From assembly GCF_011386835.1 (NCBI RefSeq), contig NC_088795.1:105832434-105896433 (forward strand): 64,000 nucleotides of DNA, given 5' to 3'. Numbering within the stretch: position 1 is the stretch's first letter; the number at the start of each line of letters is the position of its first letter. Below are positions 47,394 to 58,725 of the stretch, one piece after another. Origin of the DNA: Chrysemys picta bellii. Its lineage: Eukaryota; Chordata; Testudines; Emydidae. The position numbers were made by a program, and so were the translations under genes. Under the pieces are notes generated by a model. It saw only the letters and a program-made list of their open reading frames with translations, did no database searches and was not told the DNA's origin.

Positions 47394-48672
47394 TGATGAT
47401 TGCCTGAATTTGGCTCCACTCTTCCTACAGGAGGAGAGGGAAGAATATCCCTAACCACAAGGCTTTTAGCTTCCTGGGGTGGTTTTGCAGCAGCAGTTAA
47501 TAAGCAGAACCCCAGCATTGTGCTGACAGAAATCGATGATGCCAGTGCATAAACAAAGATGTTCTTGGCATGATACACTGCTAAATAAGTTGAAGCAGTT
47601 GTAAAAAAATAACCAAAGCCAGTCATGTTAATTTCAACTTTCATTCCAGTCAGAAAAAATACCATTGCTTGCCAAAAAGAAACATAAATGTTTGGAAAGA
47701 GAACCAATGATTTTCAGGCTTTTAAGAAGATACAGCAAACAATGAGGGAAAGTGACCACCATACCAAATTATTTTGACAGTGCCTTTTAACAAATTGTAA
47801 TGTAATGGGGACTAACACTATAACTGTAAGGGACACTAACACTAATGGCAGTGGTAATCTTGCTGGATGTGTCTGAACAAATGGGTACATAATATTCACT
47901 CCTTCCTTGGAAGGGAGAGGGGAAGAAGAGTAGAAGTTGGAACTGAGTTTAACTAATGGTGACCAAAACGTTGATGAGGGAAATGTTCTTCTTGGGAGAC
48001 ATAATAAGCTGCTGTTCCAGGAGACAATTTATAGCCATCCCTGAGCATTCAGAGGTGGCGGATCAGGGCACAAGGAACCATACACATGCAAACAAAATAC
48101 TTTTCCTGGGCAAGACACAATTTATATCCTTGCTCACAGCGAGTGCACAAACTTCTCAAATACTGGCCTGTCAGAGAGAATGGTACATAGCAAAGCTGGC
48201 CACATGCAAAGGAATATACACTGTGCCCTGTAAATTTTGTAGCCAAGACTGCTCTGGTCTATGTTCCTGCTGAATCCTGACAGGTAATGTGCCTCAGGCA
48301 CAATGGCCAAAATTTTCAAAGGAGAGTGCCTATAAATCTTGATTTAGGCTCTGAATAGAGTCATGATTTTTTAAGGCTATGAGCATTCACGTGTCCCATT
48401 GGTATGAGTGGGAGGTGCAGGTGCTCAGAACCTTTGACAATTAGCCCTGTTATTTAGATGCCTAAATGTGGGATTGTTGTCTTAGTTTAGGTATCCGTGT
48501 TTGAAAAATTGGTCAGTGCTTCCAGGCACTCCCACTGAAGCAGTGTGGTTTGCTCCATCCATTCTGTGGAACTGTTCTTCAAAACACATAACCTAGATTT
48601 CATTGCTCCAGAAAAAAGCCTCATGAGCCAATGTACACTGGCTGCATAGTGCTCTAAAACACCACCTAAACA
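47394..48672. other. Non-coding; hydrophobic minus frames of unknown status and an old inverted repeat
   Basis: Minus frames at 47714-47899 and 47384-47707 are in one register, broken by a single stop at 47714. They translate into four or so hydrophobic stretches (for example ISVSTMLGFCLLTAAAK near the end). I cannot name a family; it may be a decayed membrane-protein sequence or chance in T-rich DNA. 48303-48445 has AATTTTCAAAGGAGAGTGCC and a later CATTGGTATGAGTGG...GGTGCTCAGAACC, typical of a scattered small repeat. Confidence 0.3.
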
Positions 48673-48677
48673 GGCAC

Positions 48678-49594
48678 TGTGATAAATGAAGTGTGGGGAG
48701 GGTAGCTCCCTTTGATGGACATCCAGCCAGCCAGTTAGCTGTAAAATCCCTCTTGGTATCTTTTCTTTACTTGCCTTACCTGTAAAGGGTTAAAAAGTCC
48801 CCCAGGTTTAAAAAAAAAAAAAAGAATTGGGCACCTGACCAAAAGAGCCAATGGGAAGGTTAGAACTTTTTAAAATAGGGAAAGAAACTTTCCCTTTGTC
48901 TGTTGTTCTCTGGCCTGCAAGGACACGAAACAGCAATGCTATAAGCAGAAATGCTGTATAAGGTTTGAACCAGGTCTGAAAAAGTATCTTCCATACCTAA
49001 AAGAAATATTTTGGATAGGGAATGTTTAGTTTGATGCTATCAGGTTTATTTCTTATTTTGTCTCCTGGATCTCCTCTGTGCTAACCCTGGATGCTTTTGT
49101 TTGCTTGTAAACTTTAAGCTGAACTCCCAAAAAAGCTATTTTGTGTGCTTAATTTTTGTAATTGTTTCTTTCAAGATCTAGCAAAAAGTCTAAGTTCTAG
49201 AAGTATTTTTTTCCTTTTGTTTTTAGTAAAATTTACTTTTTTTTAAGAACAGGATTGGATTTTTGGTGTCCTAAGAGGTTTGTGCATATGTTTGATAGCT
49301 GGTAGCCACAGCTAGTTTCCTTTGTTTTCTTTCTCAGCTCTTTCCCAAGGGCAGGGGTGTGTGAAAGGGCTTGAGGGTACCCCACAGGGAGTAATTCCCA
49401 AGTGCTCCTTCCTGGGTTCAAAGGGGTATTTTTTGCATTTGGTTGGTGGCAGCATTTACCAAGCCAAGGTCAGAGAGAAGCTGTAACCTTGGGAGTTTAA
49501 TACAAGCCTGGAGTGGCCAGTATTAATTTTTAGAATCCTTGCGGGCCCTCACCTTCTGCACTCAAAGTGACAGAGTGGGGATTCAGCCTTCACA
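48678..49594 (+). mobile_element. Solo LTR, second copy of the 7.2-kb family, TSD GGCAC/GGCAT
   Basis: A 917-bp unit starting TGTGATAAATG and ending CAGCCTTCACA. The flanks GGCAC (48673-48677) and GGCAT (49595-49599) are a 5-bp TSD with one change. It aligns end to end with 7206-8100. Differences include an A-run at about 48810-48823 in place of AAAGGAAAGGGAG-type sequence, and a mutated polyadenylation signal (AGTAAA). Confidence 0.85.
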
Positions 49595-49599
49595 GGCAT

Positions 49600-50249
49600 G
49601 GACTGAAATAATAGAACAGTTAAGGAGAGACACATGGAAATTGAAAGAGGATTTTCTGAATAAAGATGTATTTGTTGGTTTATTTGCATGTTACAGCAGT
49701 TGCAGTCTTTGCCATTCAGTAATCATGATCAGCTGTGTTATTTTAAAGCTAGTTCATTTTCCAGATGTTATAAACTGCCTTCCAGAGTCCCACCGGACTA
49801 CTTAGCTCCACTTTTGTGGCCCAGCTTTCCAGATAGGACCTAATTTAACTGCTCCACTCCACAGCTAATCCCAAAATACTGGGATTCCTCCCTTTTTTAA
49901 CCCTGCCTGCAGCAGCACTGTAGTAGGGCAGGACTAATTAAATAGGCTTGGCTAGCCTCCAGGCTCCCACTCTTTAAAGAGGAAAGCTACCCTGTTACAC
50001 AAGACAAAAGAGCAAAACATGTATTTTCACTCTGAGTGCCTTTTGAGAATAAAGAAAAGGACAAACAAAGAACAAATACAAGTCTCACTGAAAAAGCAGA
50101 GTGTTGTTCTCTCTGTTTTAACAGCCGCATTGAATTGACTCACAACATTATGCGCCAGCAGACAGAGGGGAAAATTAGATTGTTGAATATTCTATGTCGG
50201 CCTATGGCACATCTTGCACCATCACATACATTACTTTAATAAATTCCTC
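49600..50249. other. Non-coding, nothing recognised
   Basis: No domain in the 88-codon frame at 49539-49805, which starts inside the LTR. Confidence 0.4.
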
Positions 50250-50400
50250 TAATCATCGTTATTATTTATTATTTGTATTCCAGTAGCATTCAGAGGTTCC
50301 CAGGTATAATTAGTGCCTAATTGTGCTGAGAGTTCTACAGACATAAAGTAAGAGAGATTCTCTTTCCCAAACAGTTTATTTATTAACCATTTAAATTAGA
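50250..50400 (+). mobile_element. Ancient LINE 3' end (L3/CR1-like)
   Basis: ATTATTTATTATTTGTATTC...CCTAATTGTGCTGAGAGTTC...CAGTTTATT follows the same order as 32435-32615. Confidence 0.5.
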
Positions 50401-53400
50401 AAAAAATCCAAGAATACTAAGCTCTCAATTGTGATATCCAGTTGTTACTTTAATTAGTTTGTTACACTCAAAAATGTGTTTTCAATTGTTCTTACATCTC
50501 AGTCAGAATTAGTCAGGATGGAACAAGTTTGTTCTCAAGCTCAGGAAATGAACTACACAAAAAATCAATGCCTTGCAATTCTTACTAGAGTTACAATGGA
50601 CTCTTGAACATTTCTTGCTTCTTTTTCAAAATTCAGCCTTTGCATTTCCAGATTGTTCCTTGCTGTCTTTGTAGTTTACTAATGGCACAATCCTGCTCCC
50701 CTTGGAGGCAATGGAAAAACTTCCTTTGATTTCTAAGGAAGTAGAATTGGATCCATATGCCACAGAAGGTACAATAGATGATACAGAATTTTCTTCTTTT
50801 GAATTATTTTCCCCCTGGTATTGGTTTAGCAAACATTTTGCTGTATGCAACACCGATACTAAAACAAAAAGCAGGAAGAAAACTCCCATACATTCAATGA
50901 CACAATTATGGCAAACATATCAACTGATGCAGAAAATAAAATGTAACAATAATCTATTCACCACTTCAAAAAATCTTCCTAGCACTCCGTATTATTGGCG
51001 ATATTACACCCAATATGTGCCTTTCAGTTTCTTAGAGGAACCTGGGGAAAAAAGAACATAATGTATATTAATTTAAATCTAATAGGCTGTCAAAAGAAAA
51101 GCAAAACTTTAGAAAAAATGCATTTTAAAATTCTTCAGGAAGTTGTTTGGGCTTTGAATTTTAGCTCTGAATGTTGTGACAATAGTTATCCTTGGTTCAT
51201 ATGATAGCTAGTTCCATAAACTTGAACTGGCTGGCTCCTGCAAAGTTTCTTTGTCCTGTGGTTAAATATTTCCCTGTATGGACAGTCATTTTCATTTTTC
51301 TAATGGATTTTAGTTGTCATGTCAGTTTGTGGTTTCTTATCTAGCTAGGAACAATTCCATACAAAGCTTGTGAAAATCAGGGAGACACTTAGAACCATAG
51401 GTGTACAAAGTGCTATAGAAGTGAATAAAAAGTCAAGATCCTTGTTCCTCCTTGTGAGATGCTTATAGTGATAAAGGATTGCCTCAAGGGACAGGCCAAA
51501 ATTATTTCTTTTTTTAATGAAATCCGTGACAAAATGGAAGATTGCAACTTTTCTGTAGACAGTTAATTTGTTATAATACACAGACATTTGAGAGGAATCT
51601 GAACTGCAGACTTGTATTCAAAAGGAAAACAGAACAGCAGTCCAGGTTTATATATATTAACTGTCTGACAGAGCTTTATTTAGATTTGTATTTTTGCCTG
51701 TTTATGTTGTGATTGTGATCTTGAACCTGTGGAAAGGGGGATGTCAAACCAGTACAGAACATTCCTCACACTTACCTGGGAACTCATTGAAACTATTCCA
51801 GGTCACAAGTAGCCAGATCTCAGTGGATCTGCAGACTATTTGCTGGAATGGGGTGGGCAGATGTGCCACTCTGTGGCATAGTCTCCTCTGAAACAGTAGG
51901 TACAGTATTACATTCCTTAACATTTAGGAGAAGGAATTCTGCTTTGTGCCATCCACTCCTCACAGAAGAGGAACTTTCAAACCATTGCATAGCGCCTACA
52001 GAAAATATGCTGCTGAGGAGAAAGGGTGGCAACCTATATACAAGTTTGGGACTTCCTTTCTCCATGGATCTATGGATCTCAAACCTTCTGCTTTCTTCTC
52101 TAATACCAAAGGTCACCCCCCGAATGAAGGATTTGGAGGAAACGTTGCTGGTAACCCTTGTACAGTTTCTTAAATCTTCTATCCTTTAACAAAAGTGATA
52201 TTTCATAAATCCTGAAGTCTAAAATATGGTGGCATTATAGTGGAGTTCCATGCAGTTGGAGGATAAGAAACAGTTTAAGATGGGCAATGGACTGATCTCG
52301 ACTTTTGTCCTTCTTCCAAAGATGGTTTCCCAGAGTGCAGGACTGTTTTTGCCTGTTGCCACCCCACCTGTCTGGACCTCTTCTTCCATCTAAACTCCAA
52401 GAATTGTCTTCTATAAATTGTTAATTTCATACCATTATTCCTATCTATGTCTCCTTAAATGGTGATAAATAATCCCTCTCTTTTTATTCTCTATGTGTTA
52501 CAAATATTTAAAATGTTTTGAGCCAGAAGTACAAGATAATGCAATAACTGTTGTTAACGTTAATAGAGCTGAAAGATCGTAGGGTGCTGAGGTGGGATTT
52601 TCAAAAGCACTCAAGCATTGGCCTCTGTTCCTATGGAAGTCAAGTAAGCCTTACTATTGTTTTCAGTGGAAGCAGAGCTACAACAACACTAAGACTTTTG
52701 AAACGTGTATGGTATCTATTTAATGATTATAAGGACAAGATGAGGACATCCATCTAGTCTTATTAGTTTAGTTTAACTTCTGTTTTAGCCTCCAATTTAC
52801 CCTCCTTTTAAGAGCCATTGCAAGGCCCCCTAATGCAGGAATTAAAAAACAAACAAACAAAAAACTTTTCTTCTGACTACACCTGTGAAAAATAAAATAA
52901 TCGACAAAAACCTTGTGAGTTCATTCTGTGAGTTGCTGACTGCCCTCTGCTCCCATAAACATCAATGAGAGTTGTGGACACTCAGTATCATGGAAGACTG
53001 AGCCACAACTACCAACCACTGGAAGTATGAAAAACTGTCTACGAAAGGTTAGGAAGTTCACTCTGATATGCAGTATTTACTAAACCAACCAAACAAAAGC
53101 CCACCAGCCCTCCATGTTGTATAGTCTTGCAGGCATACTCCTGCTCCACTTCATTACACAATGGTGACAAGTGACAATTCTTTGGTGGTTCAGACACCTT
53201 ATAATATACCTTTTATTATTTTTGATATCTCACTTAAACAATGCTGAGTAATTTGTTGTATTGTTATTCACTTAATTTCCCAGAAGTGAATCACTTAGTA
53301 TTCATATATGTACAGCCACAACATTTTTTGATAGTAGTTCAATTCAATTATTTGGAAGCCAACTAAAAAAAAAAATCAAATGTTCCAAAATGAGCAGAAG

Positions 53401-53465
53401 TTTAGTGACTGTTCTTGAAACAGGCAGGGAGCAGTAGGTGGCTGTTACTGGCAGATTTCTAATAA
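50401..53465. other. Non-coding; one weak exon-like segment
   Basis: 50858-50626 on the minus strand follows a good splice-acceptor-like tract (CTGCTTTTTGTTTTAG). It is open for 77 codons to a TGA, with a Ser/Asn/Lys-rich translation (SVLHTAKCLLNQYQGENNSK at its start). No homologue is recognised. 52590-52700 resembles the TTTTCAAAAGCAC-type scattered repeat. Elsewhere nothing was recognised; overlapping frames at 51820-52189 lie on both strands. Confidence 0.25.
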
Positions 53466-53810
53466 CACTGGTCTACAATTTTTGAGAAGTCGTCTGCTTC
53501 AGAGATAAAACGTGCTATTTATTATGTATTTTGAGGTGCTGAATTCAAATATGACAATTAAAACAACTGATTGGCTACTGTTTCTAAGATATTTAAGTTT
53601 TTACATTTTATGTCTGTGTATATTGTGTAGATAGTAGAGTTTTAATCATAAATTGTAAACCTAGGTCTTTTCATGTGTTTATGGTTGCTTTACATTATAA
53701 TATTTCACCTGTCCTGTTTATGTAACACTTTAAAAATCAGCAAAAGGGTTATATAAATAAAATTTATTATGAAACAAAAGGCAAAAAACTATTCTGTACA
53801 TAGTTTAGTC

Positions 53811-54515
53811 CTATTCAGTGTCTACTCGGCGCTTCTTGGCTTGTCTCTTGTATTCATTAAATGGAGCATCTCTTGTCACTGTCCAGCAATAGTCTGCAAG
53901 CATTGATGGGCTCCATTTGCCCTGATACCGTTTCTCCATTGTTGCAATGTCGCCGTGCTCGTCGCTCACTCCTCCGCAGTTTGGTGGAAAAAAATCTAGA
54001 TGAGAGTGCAAAAAATGTATCTTTAGTGACATGTTGCAACCAAGGCTTTTGTATGCCTTGAGGAGGTTTTCCACCAACAACCTGTAGTTGTCTGCCTTGT
54101 TGTTTCCATGAAAATGTATTGCCACTAACTGGAAGGCTTTCCATGCAATCTTTTCCTTGCCACGCAGTGCATGGTCAAATGCATCATCTTGAAGAAGTTC
54201 ACGAATCTGAGGACCAACAAAGACACCTTCCTTTATCTTAGCTTCACTTAACCTTGGAAATTTTCCACGGAGGTACTTGAAAGCTGCTCGTGTTTTGTCA
54301 ATGGCCTTGACAAAGTTCTTCATCAGCTTGAGGTGTAAGGGTGGTAACAAAATCTTCCTGGATTCAACAAGTGGTGGATGCTGAACACTTTTCCTCCCAG
54401 GCTCCAATGACTGTTGGAGTGGCCAATCTTTCTTGATGTAGTGGGAATCCCTTGCATGACTATCCCATTGGCAGGGAAAACAGCAGTACTTTGTGTATCC
54501 ACTGATGTTGGTCAT
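53811..54515 (-). pseudogene. C-terminal half of the same transposase-like protein (frame 2)
   Basis: 234 codons overlapping frame 1 by 56 bp; the first ATG is incidental. From residue 6 it gives GYTKYCCFPCQWDSHARDSH with a C-x2-C pair (C12, C15) and following histidines. Then come LPPLHLKL (about 56), KIKEGVFVGPQIRELLQDDA, GCNMSLKIHFLHSHLDFFPP, SDEHG (184-188) and KRYQGKWSPSMLADYCW, ending in a basic KRQAKKRR tail like a nuclear signal. Against my memory of the family, residues are missing in frame after LHLKL and after SDEHG, and a longer block is lost at the frame junction. The gene is broken by at least one frameshifting deletion and cannot give one protein. Confidence 0.65.
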
Positions 54516-55410
54516 AGTTTATGCACCTCAAAAGTTGTTTCATGTTGTCATAGATTTCCTTCATATGGACTGAATGACCAACTGGAATTGATGGCAAAAC
54601 ATTGCCATTATGCAGTAAAACAGATTTAAGTCTCGTCTTCGATGAATCAATTAACAGTCTCCACTCATCTGGATTGTGAACGATGTTGAGGGCTGCCATC
54701 ACACCATCGATGTCATTGCAGGCTACAAGATCACCTTCCATGAAGAAGAATGGGACAAGATCCTTTTGACGGTCACGGAACATGGAAACCCTAACATCAC
54801 CTGCCAGGAGATTCCACTGCTGTAGTCTGGAGCCCAACAGCTCTGCCTTACTCTTGGGTAGTTCCAAATCCCTGACAAGGTCATTCAGTTCACCTTGTGT
54901 TATGAGGTGTGGTTCAGAGGAGGAGGATGGGAGAAAATGTGGGTCCTGTGACATTGATGGTTCAGGACCAGAGGTTTCGTCCTCTTCCTCGTCTGATTCA
55001 AGTGAGAATGATTCTGGTGCATCAGGAACCAGCAGTCCTCCTCCGTGGGGTACTGGGTGTATAGCTGATGGAATGTTTGGATAATGCACAGTCCACTTTT
55101 TCTTCTTTGACACACCTTTCCCAACTGGAGGCACCATGCAGAAGTAACAATTGCTGGTATGATCTGTTGGCTCTCTCCAAATCATTGGCACTGCAAAAGG
55201 CCTAGATTTCCTTTTCCTGTTCAACCACTGCTGAAGATTTGTTGCACAAGTGTTGCAGCATATGTGTGGGGCCCACCTCTTGTCCTGATCTCCAATTTTG
55301 GAGCCAAAATAAAGGTGATAGGCTTTCTTAACCATAGTGGTTATACTGTGCTTTTGTAATGCAAAAGTCACTTCACCACAAACATAGCAGAAGTTATCTG
55401 CACTGTTCAC
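54460..55410 (-). pseudogene. N-terminal half of a zinc-finger, transposase-like protein (frame 1)
   Basis: 316 codons. Cysteine pairs at C8-x2-C11, C52-x2-C55 and C88-x2-C91 suggest zinc binding in the first 95 residues. An acidic Ser-rich linker (SLESDEEEDETSG, about 133-145) follows, then a conserved core with LITQGELNDLVRDLELPKSK, an aspartate in LLIDSSK (D255) and LLHNGN. I recognise this as a repeated, uncharacterised protein family found in many copies in insects, cnidarians and vertebrates. My reading of it as a DDE-type transposase is inference from aspartates in RNase H-like strand contexts. The last 13 or so codons leave the family pattern where a deletion shifts the frame near 54500. 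The start at 55410 fits the first cysteine pair being close to the N-terminus. Confidence 0.65.
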
Positions 55411-55689
55411 ACAAGTACGAGGATTCTCTGCTCACTTTGGCTAAACAGAAATGTGTCCCTTTGCAAAATCAAATACTGACAAATAAGAGAGAATGACACT
55501 GTATGATTTCTAGAGCTGATATAGGGCAATTTGTTCAGCAGAGTGATGTAAGCTTCGTTATGATTGCATCATCCATGACTTCTAGGAATAACATGACGCA
55601 ATTCATATCATGTATGACGCAATACCAGCTTCAGATTGCATCATTCATTGTTTTGCCTAAAAAGCAAGTGATTGTTCCTTCCTAAATGG

Positions 55690-57127
55690 AATACTTTACT
55701 TCAGACCATTTCTCCAGTTTGTCCAGATCATTTTGAATTTTATTCCTATTCTCCAAAGCATTTGCAACCCCTCCCAGCTTGGTTTTGTCCCCAAACTCTG
55801 TATGCCATTATCTAAATCATTGATGAAGATATTGAACAGAACCAGACCCAGAACTGATCCCTGTGGGACCCCACTCGTTATGCCCTTCCAGCATGTGAAC
55901 CACAGATAACTTTTTGGGAACAGTTTTCCAACCAGATTTGCACCCACCTTATAGTAGTTCCATCTAGGTTTCATTTCCCTTGTTTGTTTATGAAAAGGTC
56001 ATGCAAGACAGTATCAAAAGCTTTCCTAAAGTCAAGATATACCACATCTACCTCTTCCCCCCTATCCACAAGGCTTGTTACCCTGTCAAAGAAAGCTATC
56101 AGGTTGGTTTGACACAATCTGCTTTGATAAATCCATGCTGACTGTTAAGAATCATCTTCTAGATGTTTTCAAATTGATTGCTTAATTATTTGCTCCATTA
56201 TCTTTCCGGATACAGAAATTAAGCTGACTGGTCTGTAATATCCTGGATTTTCCTTATTTCCCCTTTTATAGATTGGCACTATATTTGCTCTTTTCCAGTT
56301 TTCCGGAATCTCTTCCATGACTTCTCAAAGATAATTGCTAATGGCTCAGATATCTCCTCAGTCAGCTCCTTGAGTATTCTAGGATGTAATTCATCAGCCC
56401 CTGGTGACTTGAAGACATCTAATTTGTCCAAGTAATTTTTAACTTGTTCTTTCCCTATTTTAGTGTCTTCTGTTCCTGCCTCATTTTCATTGGCATTTAC
56501 TACATTAGACATCCATCACCAACTTCCTTGGTGAAAACTGAAACAAAGAAGTCATTAAGCATCTCTGACATCTCCACATTTTCTGTTATTATTTTTCTCC
56601 CCTCATTGAATAGCAGGCCTACCCTGTCCTTGGTCTTCCTTTTGATTCTAACATATTTGCAGAATGTTTTCTTGTTACCCTTTATGTCTCTGGCTAGTTT
56701 AATCTCGTTTTGTGCCGTGGACTTTCTAATTTTGTCACTACATACTTGTGTTATTTGTTTATATTCATCCTTTGTAATTTGACCTAGTTTCCACTTTTTG
56801 TGGGACTTGTTTTTGATTTTAGATCATTGAAGATCTCCTAGTTAAGCCAGAGTGGTCTCTTGCCATACTTCCGATCTTTCCTATGCAGTGGTATAGTTTC
56901 CTCTTGTGCCCTTAATAATGTCTCTTTGAAAAACTGCCAACTGTCTTCAATTGTTTGTTCCCCTTAGACTTGCTTCCCATGGGATCTTACCTACCAAATC
57001 CCTGAGTTTGCTAAAGTCTGCCTTCTTGAAATCCAATGTCTTTATTTTGCTGTTCTCCCTCCTACTATTCCTTAGAATCGTGAACTCTATCATTTCATGA
57101 TCACTTTCACCAAAGCTGCTTTCCACT
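55690..57127 (-). mobile_element. CR1 LINE body (endonuclease end to reverse transcriptase), 3' part missing
   Basis: Minus-strand coding pieces in order: endonuclease end at about 57127-56947 ([20 protein letters not shown]), reverse-transcriptase entry at 56512-56279 ([18 protein letters not shown]), and GVPQGSVLG at about 55876-55850 with FNIFINDL. The catalytic-box region just after reads as GDK-type in DNA near 55790 and falls out of frame. The copy is interrupted by the CR1 at 57128 and lacks everything 3' of about 55690, which is unusual because LINE copies normally keep their 3' ends. Confidence 0.85.
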
Positions 57128-58725
57128 TTCAAATTCTCAGAGTCATAGATTTTAAGGTCAGAAGGGACCAATATAATCATCTAGTCTGACCTCCTGCACA
57201 ACACAAGCCACAGAATCTCACCCACCCACTCCCGCAATAAACCCCTAAACTATGTCTGAGCCATTGAAGTCCTCAAATCATGGTTTAAAAACTTCAAGGT
57301 GCAGAGAATCCTCCAGCAAGTGACCCATGCCCCATGCTGCAGAGGAAGGTGAAAAACCCCCAGGGCCTCTGCCAATCTGCCTTGGAGGAAAATTCCTTCC
57401 TGGCCCCAAATATGGTGATCAGCTAAACCCTGAGCATGTGGGCAAGACTCACCAGCGAGACACCCAGGAAATAATTCTCTGTAGTAACTCAGATCCCACC
57501 CCATCTAACATCCCATCACAGGCATATTTACCGCTAGTAGTCAAAGACCAATTAATTGCAAAAATTAGGCTATCCCATCATACCATCCCCTCCATAAACT
57601 TAACAAGTCTTGAAGCCAGATATGTCTTTTGCCCCCACCACTCCCCTTGGAAGGCTGTTCCAGAACTTCACTCCTCTGATGGTTAGAAACCTTTGTCTAA
57701 TTTCAAGTCTAAACTTCCTGATGGCCAGTTTATATCCATTTGTTCTTGTGTCCACATTGGTACCGAGCTTAAATAATTCCTCTCCCTTCCTGGTATTTAT
57801 CCCTCTGATATATTTATAGAGAGCAATCATATCTCCCCTCAGCCTTCTTTTGATTAGGCTAAACAAGTCGAGCTCTTTGAGTCTCCTTTCATAAGACAGG
57901 TTTTCCATTCCTCAGATCATCCTAGTAGCCCTTCTCTGTACCTGTTCCAGTTGAATTCATCCTTCTTAAACATGGAAGACCAGAACTGCACACAGTATTC
58001 CAGATGAGGTCTCACCAGCGCCTTGTATAACAGTACTAAAACCTCCTTATCTTTACTGGAAATACCTCGCCTAATGCATCCCAGGACCTCATTAGCTTTT
58101 TTCATGGCCATATCACATTGGCGTCTCATAGTCATCCTATGATCAACCAATACTCTGAGGTCTTTCTCCTCCTCTGTTACTTCTAACCGATGAGTCCCCA
58201 GCTTATAAAAAAATTCTTGTTATTAATCCCTAAGTGCATGACCTTGCACTTTTCACTATTAAATTTCATCCTATTACTATTACTCCAGTTAACAAGGTCA
58301 TCCAGATCTTCCTGTATATCTCGGTCCTTCTCTGTATTGGCAATACCTCCCAGCTTTGTGTCATCCACAAACGTTATTAGCACACTCCCACTTTTTGTGC
58401 CAAGGTCAGTAATAAGAAGATTAAATAAGATTGGTCCCAAAACTGATCCCTGAGGAACTTGACTAGTAACCTCCCTCCAGCCTGACCGTTCACCTTTCAG
58501 TATGACCCGTTGTAGTCTCCCCTTTTACCAGTTCCTTATCCACCTTTCAATTTTCATATTGATCCCCATTTTTTCCAATTTAACTAATAATTCCCCATGT
58601 GGAACCATATCAATGCCTTACTGAAATTGAGGTGAATTAGATCCACTGTGTTTCCTTTATTTAAAAAATCTGTTACCTTTTCAAAGAAGGTAACCAGTTC
58701 CTCCCTATTTGTCAAAATCAAAACT
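57128..58725 (-). mobile_element. Second CR1 LINE inserted into the first
   Basis: The 3' tail is at about 57133 (TCAGAGTCATAGATTTTAAG), followed on the minus strand by a UTR. Reverse-transcriptase pieces run right to left: MGPILFNLLITDLGTKSG with FVDD in TFVDDTKLGGIANTEKD (58440-58183), then KANEVLGCIRRGISSKDKEV and LVRPHLEYCVQFW (58150-57917), then LSYERRLKELDLFSLIKRRL and FWNSLPRGVV (57908-57600). It is 5'-truncated near 58725. Frames are shifted between the pieces, so it is inactive, but FVDD is intact. Confidence 0.88.

Larger units (their letters stand above)
53466..55690 (-). mobile_element. Decayed DNA-transposon-like unit carrying the two-frame gene
   Basis: The unit is taken to include the coding region at 53811-55410 plus about 345 bp of AT-rich 3' flank (with CACTGGTCTACAATTTTTGA near 53469) and about 280 bp of 5' flank. 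The 5' flank holds related short words (ATTGCATCAT, ATGACGCAAT) in direct repeat between 55560 and 55655. The right side stops where CR1 sequence begins, near 55690. No matching terminal inverted repeat was found there, so that end is probably lost. The limits are estimates. Confidence 0.5.
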
